Translations under genes and position numbers: made by a program | In this document: positions 31,119 to 37,572 of the stretch, in pieces | Numbering within the stretch: the first letter of the stretch is position 1 | Layout of the letters: each line of letters opens with the position of its first letter | DNA from: an uncultured Clostridia bacterium | GTDB lineage: Bacteria > Bacillota > Clostridia > Christensenellales > Aristaeellaceae | Length of the DNA stretch: 51,730 bases | NCBI GenBank assembly: GCA_934643825.1 | Contig: CAKUCW010000019.1 | Location: 1 to 51,730 of the forward strand | Reading direction: 5' to 3' | The notes under the pieces: model-generated | What the model saw: only the letters and a program-made list of their open reading frames with translations | Databases searched by the model: none | Told to the model about the DNA's origin: nothing

Positions 31119-31178
31119 GCTTTCGATGATATAAGAAAAAGGTCAAGACTTATTGTCTTGACCTGATCTGGTGGAGCA
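30835..31178. repeat. Right 344-bp direct repeat of the island, containing attR core
   Basis: Gap-free match to 12246-12589. It contains the 5' two thirds of the complete tnpV gene, the tRNA-Ala terminator and the TGGTGGAGCA end of the tRNA-Ala gene. The offset to the left repeat is 18,589 bases, which is the expected size of the excised circle. Confidence 0.85.
31136..31163 (-). terminator. Terminator of tRNA-Ala
   Basis: On the minus strand GGTCAAGAC AATAA GTCTTGACC TTTTTC, six bases after the tRNA CCA end. A one-base variant is duplicated in the left repeat. Confidence 0.85.
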
Positions 31179-31244
31179 TAGGAGATTCGAACTCCTGACC
31201 CCAACACTGCCAGTGTTGTGCGCTACCAACTGCGCTAATGCCCC
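31169..31244 (-). tRNA. tRNA-Ala (anticodon GGC)
   Basis: On the minus strand the 76-base sequence starts GGGGCATTAGCGCAGTTGG and ends ATGCTCCACCA. It folds as a cloverleaf: acceptor GGGGCAT/ATGCTCC, D arm with AGTTGGTAGC, anticodon arm CAACA CTGGCAG TGTTG (anticodon GGC, reading GCC alanine codons), and T arm with GTTCGAATC. The CCA is encoded. Its 3' end is the integration site of the island. Confidence 0.95.
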
Positions 31245-31257
31245 GTCAACAAAGAAT

Positions 31258-31287
31258 ATTATAACACAGCGCGGAAAGGCTTGTCAA
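31258..31287 (-). promoter_or_regulatory. tRNA-Ala promoter
   Basis: On the minus strand TTGACA (31287-31282), 18-base spacer, TATAAT (31263-31258), 14 bases upstream of the tRNA 5' end. Both hexamers are perfect. Confidence 0.85.
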
Positions 31288-31526
31288 CAAAATTCGGAAA
31301 ATCGTAGAATAAAAAGCGGACGAAGGCGTCTGCGAATTGCCGAAGTTCATAAAACGCCGAAATTTTGCTCATGCTGGCAAGGGCTGCATGGCTTTCGTAT
31401 CCGGCTGCGTGTGACCGGAAAATGCAGGAAATAAATCAGAAAAATGGGTTGTCAAAAGGTGAGGGTTGTGTTATAAAAGGTGGGCTGAAAGAAAATACAA
31501 GCAGCTGATCGATGGAGCAAGAGATC

Positions 31527-32888
31527 ATGAGAAAAAACAAGCATGAGATTAATATGACATCCGGTTCGCTGGCGAAGAACATTCTGCTGTTCAGCCTGCC
31601 GCTGATGATGTCTCAGATTTTGGAAGTGCTATTCAACCTGAGCGATATCGCTGTGGCGGGAAAGTTTGCCGATTATCGGGCGCTGGGCTCGGTCGGTTCA
31701 ACGACGCTGCTCGTATCGCTGTTCACGGGTTTCCTCATCGGACTGGGCAGCGGCATCAACGTCTGCGTGGCGCATAAGCTCGGGCTGGAGGATGAAGAGG
31801 GCGCAAAAACAACCGTATGCTCGTCCGCGCTGATCAGCCTGATTGTCGGCTTGATCGTGGGCGTCATCTGCAATCTGTTTGCGGAACCGTTTTTGAAGCT
31901 GCTGGGTACAAAGAACGAGCTGATCGACGGTGCGGTGCTGTATTTGAAGATTTATTCGCTGGGCATGCCAATCATGGCGATTTACAATTTCGGCAACGGC
32001 GTACTCAGCGCAACGGGCGAAACGAAAAAGCCGCTTGTCTATCTGACTGTTGCGGGCGTGCTGAATGTTATTTTGAACCTGTTCTTCGTGATCGTCTGCC
32101 ATCGTGCGGCAGACGGCGTGGCAATCGCCAGCGTCATGGCGCAGACGTTGTCGGCGTTTTTGGTGGTGCGCCATCTGCTTGGGCGGACGGATGGCTGTGC
32201 GCTCAGGCTTTCCCGAAACTACATAAAAAAGAAGACCTGCATGGATGTGCTGAGCATGGGCATTCCCGCCGGCATTCAGAACGCGATCTTTGCCATTGCG
32301 AATCTGTTTGTGCAGAGCGGCGTGAACACATTCGACGCGGTCATGGTTTCGGGCAATTCTGCCGCAGCCAATGCGGATACGCTGATTTACAACGTGATGG
32401 CGGCGTTCCATACGGCATGCGCGAGCTTTGTCAGCCGGAACTGGGGCGCGGGCAACCGCAAGCGCATGATGAAGAGCTATCTGGTCAGCCTGAGCTATTC
32501 GTTCATATCAGGCGCGGTGTTGGGCGGGCTGCTGCTGGCGTTCGGAACGCAGTTCCTTTCGCTCTTTGCCAATGAGCCGGAGGTCATCGCGGCGGGCATG
32601 GAGCGCATCAAGATCATGGGCTGGTCGTACGCCTTCAGCGCGTTTATGGATTGCACCATTGCCGCTTCCCGCGGTATGGGCAAGAGCGTTGCGCCGACGA
32701 TCATCGTGATTTTAGGTTCGTGCGTGTTCCGCGTGGTCTGGGTTTACACGATCTTCGCCTATTTCGGAACGATCAGCTCGCTTTATCTGCTGTATATTTT
32801 CTCGTGGACGATTACGGCAGCGGCGGAAATCTTCTATTATATGAGAAGTTATCACGCATTGTCGGTTGCGCATGCCGCGAAGGCATAA
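31527..32888 (+). CDS. MATE-family efflux transporter
   Basis: A 453-residue, 12-span exporter driven by an H+ or Na+ gradient, usually for cationic drugs or metabolites. The start NKHEINMTSGSLAKNILLFS is typical of Firmicutes MATE proteins; conserved segments include LPLMMSQILEVLFNLSDIAV, LSATGETKKPLVYLTVAGV (end of the first half), MGIPAGIQNAIFAIANLFVQ and AASRGMGKSVAPTIIVILG. I use the ATG at 31527 with GGAG nine bases upstream; an ATG at 31512 is possible. It is a single-gene unit that returns to the GC-rich composition of the chromosome and ends in a strong terminator. Confidence 0.93.
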   Translation: MRKNKHEINMTSGSLAKNILLFSLPLMMSQILEVLFNLSDIAVAGKFADYRALGSVGSTTLLVSLFTGFLIGLGSGINVCVAHKLGLEDEEGAKTTVCSSALISLIVGLIVGVICNLFAEPFLKLLGTKNELIDGAVLYLKIYSLGMPIMAIYNFGNGVLSATGETKKPLVYLTVAGVLNVILNLFFVIVCHRAADGVAIASVMAQTLSAFLVVRHLLGRTDGCALRLSRNYIKKKTCMDVLSMGIPAGIQNAIFAIANLFVQSGVNTFDAVMVSGNSAAANADTLIYNVMAAFHTACASFVSRNWGAGNRKRMMKSYLVSLSYSFISGAVLGGLLLAFGTQFLSLFANEPEVIAAGMERIKIMGWSYAFSAFMDCTIAASRGMGKSVAPTIIVILGSCVFRVVWVYTIFAYFGTISSLYLLYIFSWTITAAAEIFYYMRSYHALSVAHAAKA

Positions 32889-32922
32889 GGACGCACACGA
32901 AATATAAAAGAGCATAAGTGCG

Positions 32923-32961
32923 GGCTGCCGGACAGAAGACGACTGTCCGGCAGCCGTTTTT
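32923..32961 (+). terminator. Terminator after the MATE gene
   Basis: GGCTGCCGGACAG, loop AAGACGA, CTGTCCGGCAGCC, then GTTTTT: a 13-base perfect stem. Confidence 0.92.
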
Positions 32962-33115
32962 GGATGGATAGGAATCTACAAAAAATCGTCGTGTGCCATT
33001 TAACCTGCTTTTGACTGAGTTGATGTTAGCTTAACATAAAATGCGGAAATGAAGTGAATCCGATGAAATGGTTTATAAAATTGCAGGAAACGAATGCAAC
33101 TGTTTCAAAAATTTC

Positions 33116-33144
33116 TTGAAATTGAGAACGAAAGCGGTTATAAT
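33116..33144 (+). promoter_or_regulatory. Promoter of the ANTAR regulator
   Basis: TTGAAA (33116-33121), 17-base spacer, TATAAT (33139-33144). Confidence 0.7.
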
Positions 33145-33258
33145 ATACTCCATCTTCAATCCGGCGGCGCGATGCCGCAGCGAGTTTTGGCTCTGCGCCC
33201 GCGGGAGTGAGATACGAAGCGAGCTGTATGACAGGAAACACGCATGGAGGATGAAACA

Positions 33259-33822
33259 ATGGGGGAATCATTTTCCGAAAGGCTTTTGATTGCCGCGCCG
33301 CAGGCTGTTGCGGCAAAACTGAGCGAGATTCTTGCGTCCGCGCAGATTCAGCCCAGCCGCGTCGTTTGCACGGGGAGTGAGGCTGTCAGCGCGGCGAAAG
33401 ACGGCGCTCTGCTGCTGACGACCTATCATCTGCCGGATATGACCGGGGAGGAACTGGCGAAGCAGCTGGGCGACGACGCCGACGTGCTGATGATCGTTCC
33501 GCAGGATTATTCGGGTGAGGACTCGGGAAATGTGATGACGCTTCGCAACCCCATCAGCCAGGAGGCGCTGGTGCAGTCCGTGCGGACGCTGGCATATTGC
33601 CGCGCACGCATGCAGTCGCTGCGGCAAAAGGCGCAGAAGCTGTCCCGCATGCTGGAAGAGCGTAAGATCATCGACCGCGCCAAAGGACGGCTGATGGATA
33701 CGCTCCATATCACGGAAGCCGAAGCGCATTATCACATCCAGAAAAAGAGCATGGACAGCGGCAGACGCATCGCCGATGTTGCGCAGGATATTCTCGATGC
33801 GCAGGAAATCATTGCCAGCTGA
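33259..33822 (+). CDS. ANTAR-domain RNA-binding antiterminator with degenerate receiver
   Basis: ANTAR proteins bind paired stem-loops in leader RNAs and prevent termination. The 187-residue protein has a receiver-like N-terminus (RLLIAAPQAVAAKLSEILAS; LLLTTYHLPDMTGEELAKQL) in which the phosphorylated aspartate position reads Thr (TTYHLPDMTG), so it is probably not a normal phospho-switch. A coiled coil RMQSLRQKAQKLSRMLEERK links to the ANTAR helices IIDRAKGRLMDTLHITEAEA, HYHIQKKSMDSGRRIADVA. The ATG at 33259 has GGAGG eight bases upstream. It stands alone with its own promoter and terminator. Its RNA targets cannot be named. Confidence 0.88.
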   Translation: MGESFSERLLIAAPQAVAAKLSEILASAQIQPSRVVCTGSEAVSAAKDGALLLTTYHLPDMTGEELAKQLGDDADVLMIVPQDYSGEDSGNVMTLRNPISQEALVQSVRTLAYCRARMQSLRQKAQKLSRMLEERKIIDRAKGRLMDTLHITEAEAHYHIQKKSMDSGRRIADVAQDILDAQEIIAS

Positions 33823-33846
33823 ATAACGTGTAAAATATAGGATCAA

Positions 33847-33874
33847 CCAGTCTGCTGAGCGGACTGGCTTTTTT
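33847..33874 (+). terminator. Terminator after the ANTAR gene
   Basis: CCAGTC TGCTGAGCG GACTGG followed by CTTTTTT. Confidence 0.88.
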
Positions 33875-33923
33875 GATGCTTCGGAAATGGCGGAAATTGC
33901 CTGAACAAGCAGAAATACAACAG

Positions 33924-34053
33924 TTGCGGACTTTGGCGGAAGTGGAAGCGGACTCAGCCTTTTTTAATGTTCAGGACATAGAGAAAAGAATGCCCGCGTG
34001 CGGGGAACGATCGGATTTTGCGGACTTTGGCGGAAGTGAAAGCGGACTCAGCC
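33924..34053. repeat. Pair of 36-bp direct repeats
   Basis: 33924-33959 and 34018-34053 are identical but for one base (GTGGAAG against GTGAAAG). Each starts TTGCGGACTTTGGCGGAAGT and ends GCGGACTCAGCC. Start-to-start spacing is 94 bases. Each copy contains GCGGACT twice. Confidence 0.85.
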
Positions 34054-34268
34054 CGCAGTTTCAGGGAATTTTTGGGCGGGTTGAAAGAAATGGGACGGAT
34101 AATTCGTCTAATAAATGAGCGGAAAAAACTCGGCACTGAAGGCATAAATATGTTATACTGATATGCGCATTACGAACGAAGAAAACTTTTTTCAAAATTC
34201 TGTCCATAAAAACAGACGATTCATCGTCTAATGAACGAAACAAGGCTGAATAATCGGGAGGAATCCTT

Positions 34269-36335
34269 ATGGATAAAAAGAGAATCGCTGCGCTGGCTGC
34301 TGCCGCATGGATGGCGTGCATGCCGCTCGAAAGCGGAATGAATGCTTTCCGTTTGGCGCATGCGGAGGGCACGGTGGACGAGGCAGAGCCGGAAGCGACG
34401 CCGACATCCGAACCGACGGAGGAGCCGGAAGCGACGCCGACGCTCGAACCGACGGAAGAACCGGAAGCGACACCGACGTCCGAACCGACGGAAGAACCGG
34501 AAGCGACGCCGACACCCGAACCGACGGAAGAACCGGAAGCGACGCCGACGCCCGAACCGACGGAAGAGCCGGAAGCAACGCTGACGCCCATGCCGACGGA
34601 AGAACCGGAGGCAACGTCCGCACCGGAAGAGGACGATTGGAAGCCGCACGGCGAAGCATGGGCAATCTTGGAAGACGGAACGAAGCTGGACGGCAGATTG
34701 CAGGATATTCTCAATGAGCTGTCCGGAAAGGAACGCGAGGATGAGGAAGCCGAGGTCTTTATCCGCACGCGGGACATGCTCGTCGTTTCGGGCATTGATG
34801 AGGAGATTTTTGACCGCGTGACGCTCAACCCGGACGAGGAAGTCTTTGATCCGGAAAAGGCGTACTACGTCGAGTGGCAGATTCAGGATGCTGTGCCGCT
34901 GGGCGCAGAGGATGAGCCGACCTTGCCGCCGATCGTGGTCTATGTGACGCGGGAAGGCGCGGACAAGCCGAATATCGGCGATGCAACCCCTGCGCCGACG
35001 GATGCGCCGACGCAGAGCCCGGAAGCGACCCCTGCGCCGACAGATGCGCCGACGCAGAGCCCGGAAGCAACACCCGCGCCGACAGATGCACCGACGCAGA
35101 ACCCGGAAGCAACGCCCGCGCCGACGGAAGCGCCGACGCAGAGCCCGACGGAAACGCCTGCGCCGACGGGCGTGACGATTGAGGTGACAGCGGATGACTA
35201 TGAGCCGGGCGTGTGGACGAATCATCCGCCGGTTTTCACCCTTTCCGGCATTCCGGAGGGGAGCGATGAATATGTTTACGGCGTATTCGTCTGCAACGAG
35301 CGGCTGATTCTGCTCGCGAAGGATACGGATTCCTATGTGCCGACGGAGGAAGGGCTGACGAGCGTTCGGTTTGCCATTCTGGATATGATGGGCGACGTGG
35401 TGGCGCTGTCCGACCAGTATGATCTGATGCTCGACCTGTCCGCGCCGGACGGACCGTATCTCAGCGGCGTGGATTATTGCGACACGGTATGCTATATTGA
35501 AGCTTCCGACAGCCTGAGCGGTTTGAGCGATATCTCTTACGATGAGGGCGAAACGTGGGAGCCGTATATCGAATATGAGGACGGGCTGTCCATCGTCGGC
35601 GAAAAGGGCGATACGATTGAGGCAGGCACGATTTGGGTGCGCGATGTCGCGGGCAATATTTCCGCCAACGCCGAGGAATTCACCTTTGGCAAGCGAAAAA
35701 GGACAGGCAGCACGGGCGGAACGGGAACAAAGCCCATCAAGCACGTCAAAGAAACGATGGATTATTCCAAGGCAAATTACAACGCGCTGGAATTGAAGTT
35801 CTCGGATGAGCCGCAGACGCAGCTTGTCGCGGGGGAAGCGACGCTGAACCTCAGCCTGAGCGAGGGCGCGGGCGACGCGGCAAAACCCTTTACGGCGAAG
35901 CTGGCGGCGTGGCAGACGGACGAAAAGGCGCAGGACAAGCCGAATGCGCTCGTGCTGACCGCGCAGGCGGGCGAGGAAAACAGCACATGGCGTTTCAGCG
36001 GCGACGTTTACAAACTACTCAACAACAGCGGCGTGGATTATCTGGTCTTTTCGACCGGGGAATATATGACCGCGCTGCCGACGGCGGGCTTTACCGGCGG
36101 CACGCAGTATGGCAAGCTCAAGGCTTCCGGCGTATCGACCCGCAAGTTTGAATATACGCTCTGTCAGGATGAAGCCCTGCGCGAAACGACGCTCAGCGTT
36201 CAGGTTGAGGGCGAAACCTATCTGCTCGAAGAAGATACCGCCCAGCCGATGTACCGCTATGATGTGCTGGTGGGTACGACGGACTTGATGAAAAACCCCT
36301 ACGAGAGCTACAAGCATAAGGAGGCAAACCCATGA
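34269..36335 (+). CDS. Large secreted protein with two Pro/Thr repeat tracts
   Basis: A 688-residue exported protein: signal peptide MDKKRIAALAAAAWMACMPL (cut near AHA-EG), a 12-residue repeat tract (EPEATPTSEPTE type, about six copies, residues ~40-118), a globular domain (DGTKLDGRLQDILNELSGKE; VEWQIQDAVPLGAEDE), a second tract with a 14-residue unit (ATPAPTDAPTQSPE, four copies, ~239-294), then Ig/Bacterial-surface-like domains (FTLSGIPEGSDEYVYGVFVC; ASDSLSGLSDISYDEGETWE; AGTIWVRDVAGNISANAEEF) and a C-terminal beta-rich part. There is no anchor motif. The ATG has GGGAGGA seven bases upstream. Its stop overlaps the adaptor gene start by four bases, so it belongs to the export locus. Confidence 0.8.
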   Translation: MDKKRIAALAAAAWMACMPLESGMNAFRLAHAEGTVDEAEPEATPTSEPTEEPEATPTLEPTEEPEATPTSEPTEEPEATPTPEPTEEPEATPTPEPTEEPEATLTPMPTEEPEATSAPEEDDWKPHGEAWAILEDGTKLDGRLQDILNELSGKEREDEEAEVFIRTRDMLVVSGIDEEIFDRVTLNPDEEVFDPEKAYYVEWQIQDAVPLGAEDEPTLPPIVVYVTREGADKPNIGDATPAPTDAPTQSPEATPAPTDAPTQSPEATPAPTDAPTQNPEATPAPTEAPTQSPTETPAPTGVTIEVTADDYEPGVWTNHPPVFTLSGIPEGSDEYVYGVFVCNERLILLAKDTDSYVPTEEGLTSVRFAILDMMGDVVALSDQYDLMLDLSAPDGPYLSGVDYCDTVCYIEASDSLSGLSDISYDEGETWEPYIEYEDGLSIVGEKGDTIEAGTIWVRDVAGNISANAEEFTFGKRKRTGSTGGTGTKPIKHVKETMDYSKANYNALELKFSDEPQTQLVAGEATLNLSLSEGAGDAAKPFTAKLAAWQTDEKAQDKPNALVLTAQAGEENSTWRFSGDVYKLLNNSGVDYLVFSTGEYMTALPTAGFTGGTQYGKLKASGVSTRKFEYTLCQDEALRETTLSVQVEGETYLLEEDTAQPMYRYDVLVGTTDLMKNPYESYKHKEANP
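34386..34617 (+). repeat. 36-bp in-frame tandem repeat (about six units)
   Basis: Encodes EPEATPTxEPTE units within the secreted protein; the third letters vary little, so expansion or contraction by slippage is plausible. Confidence 0.85.
34983..35150 (+). repeat. 42-bp in-frame tandem repeat (four units)
   Basis: Encodes ATPAPTDAPTQSPE units within the same protein. Confidence 0.85.
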
Positions 36336-37420
36336 AAAAGACAGCAGCACTTGCAGCGTTTGCGCTCGCCGCGATGATTCCGATGGGTGCGCTTGGCGAA
36401 ACGGTGTTCGCGGGCGAGGTGACGGCGAGCAACACGCAGGTTATCGCCGCGCCCTTTGGAGGCATGGTCGAAAAGGTGAGCGTCCGCGTCGGCGACAGCG
36501 TGAAAATCGGCGACCCGATTGCGGTCGTTGAAACGACAAAGGTCTATGCGGAAACGGACGGAACGGTCAGCGGCGTATTCGCCAGCGAAGGCGACAGCGC
36601 GGACGGCATCAAGACGCGCTACGGCGGGCTGGTCTACATTGAGCCGATCAACCGCTACACGCTCTCGTGCAGCACGGAAAAGGCGTATAATTCCAGCGAA
36701 AACCGCTATATCCACATCGGCGAATCCATCTATCTCAAATGCACCAAGGACGGCAGCCATCAGGGCAGGGGCATCGTGACCGCCATCGACGAAAAGGACG
36801 AGAGCAAATACACGGTCGAGGTGACCGGCGGCGAGTTCTACATGGGCGAAACGGTTGATATCTACCGAAACAGCGAATATGAAACCGCGTCGCGCATCGG
36901 GCGCGGCACGGTCGGCAGGACGCAGGCGGTCGCCGTCAACGGAACGGGAAGCGTTCTGCGCATCCATGTCAAGCCGGGCGATACGGTCGAGCGCGGCGAA
37001 TTGCTGTTTGAAACCGTGACGGGCACGCTCGACGGGCTGTATGCGCCGGATACGCAGGTGGTCAGCGACGTGGCGGGCGTTGTGGCGACGGTAGACGCCA
37101 GCAACGGCACAGCGGTCGAAAAGGACGCCAAAATCGCAACCATCTATCCGTCGGATGACATGCAGATTAAGATGGTCATTTCCGAAGCGGACTTGGGCGA
37201 TGTTTCCGTCGGCGGGAAGGCGGAGGTCGAGTTCAACTGGGACGCGGACAGCGGCAAGCGGTTCGAGGGAACGATCTCTTCCATCTCGTATCTGAGCGAA
37301 AAGCCGGGCGAGGGAAGCACGTCCTCCGGTCAGCAGAGTGCGCAGTATGTCGCGTATGTCGATTTCACGCCGGATGAAACCGTGCGCATCGGCATGACGG
37401 TGATTGTATATGTGGAGTAG
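36332..37420 (+). CDS. HlyD/membrane-fusion-like exported adaptor protein (1)
   Basis: A 362-residue exported protein with signal peptide MKKTAALAAFALAAMIPMGA (cut near LG-ET). The first domain is lipoyl/biotinyl-like: GEVTASNTQVIAAPFGGMVE then VSVRVGDSVKIGDPIAVVET, split and completed late by VLRIHVKPGDTVERGELLFE. The C-terminal half matches HlyD beta-barrel parts (VISEADLGDVSVGGKAEVEF; FTPDETVRIGMTVIVYVE). Such adaptors bridge an inner-membrane transporter to the surface layers. No long coiled coil is present. The start overlaps the previous stop (ATGA). A palindromic repeat begins at its stop codon. Confidence 0.82.
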   Translation: MKKTAALAAFALAAMIPMGALGETVFAGEVTASNTQVIAAPFGGMVEKVSVRVGDSVKIGDPIAVVETTKVYAETDGTVSGVFASEGDSADGIKTRYGGLVYIEPINRYTLSCSTEKAYNSSENRYIHIGESIYLKCTKDGSHQGRGIVTAIDEKDESKYTVEVTGGEFYMGETVDIYRNSEYETASRIGRGTVGRTQAVAVNGTGSVLRIHVKPGDTVERGELLFETVTGTLDGLYAPDTQVVSDVAGVVATVDASNGTAVEKDAKIATIYPSDDMQIKMVISEADLGDVSVGGKAEVEFNWDADSGKRFEGTISSISYLSEKPGEGSTSSGQQSAQYVAYVDFTPDETVRIGMTVIVYVE

Positions 37421-37553
37421 CCCTCTCCGGCTGACTGCGTCAGCCACCTCCCCCCTCTGGGAGAGGCAAGAGGGGTACAGTCTATCATCATTTGTATAAG
37501 TAAGTTCTTGGCTCTCCCTTTGGGAGAGCTGTCCCGAAGGGACTGAGAGGGCT
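37419..37553. repeat. 135-bp palindromic intergenic repeat overlapping a stop codon
   Basis: Left arm AGCCCTCTCCGGCTGACTGC... with CTCTGGGAGAGG; right arm, reversed, AGCCCTCTCAGTCCCTTCGG... with CTCTCCCAAAGGGAGAG. The ends are inverted repeats and each arm has its own internal hairpins. This type (CCCTCTCxG...GAGAGGG) is widespread between genes in gut Firmicutes as I recall. Its first two bases are the last two of the adaptor gene stop TAG. Confidence 0.8.
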
Positions 37554-37572
37554 TTAAGAAAGGAATTATTCT

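Larger units (their letters stand above)
32889..33258. other. Intergenic region MATE / ANTAR
   Basis: It holds the MATE terminator (32923-32961) and the promoter of the ANTAR gene (33116-33144) with a leader of about 110 bases. The leader contains a GC-rich inverted region (GGCGGCGCGATGCCGC near 33162-33177) but no clear coding frame. Confidence 0.55.
33823..34268. other. Intergenic region between ANTAR gene and the secreted-repeat gene
   Basis: This 446-base gap holds a terminator (33847-33874), a pair of 36-base direct repeats (33924, 34018), a candidate -10 TATACT near 34153-34158 and a small perfect hairpin AGACGATTCATCGTCT near 34213-34228. The phrase TCGTCTAATAAATGA (near 34101-34115) recurs as TCGTCTAATGAACGA (34224-34238). 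No coding frame is convincing. Confidence 0.55.

Noticed and set aside
30983..31207. Short minus-strand frame across tRNA-Ala and tnpV
   Set aside because: It is the right-repeat counterpart of the recombinase tail without a recombinase in front, and it overlaps a tRNA gene, so not an independent gene.
33823..34268. ANTAR-type paired hexaloop leader upstream of 34269
   Set aside because: The small hairpins here have four-base or shorter loops and no following terminator, so they do not fit the known ANTAR target structure.
34386..35150. Repeat tracts considered as a CRISPR array
   Set aside because: Units are contiguous without spacers, in frame, and code for Pro/Thr-rich linkers; no cas genes are nearby.
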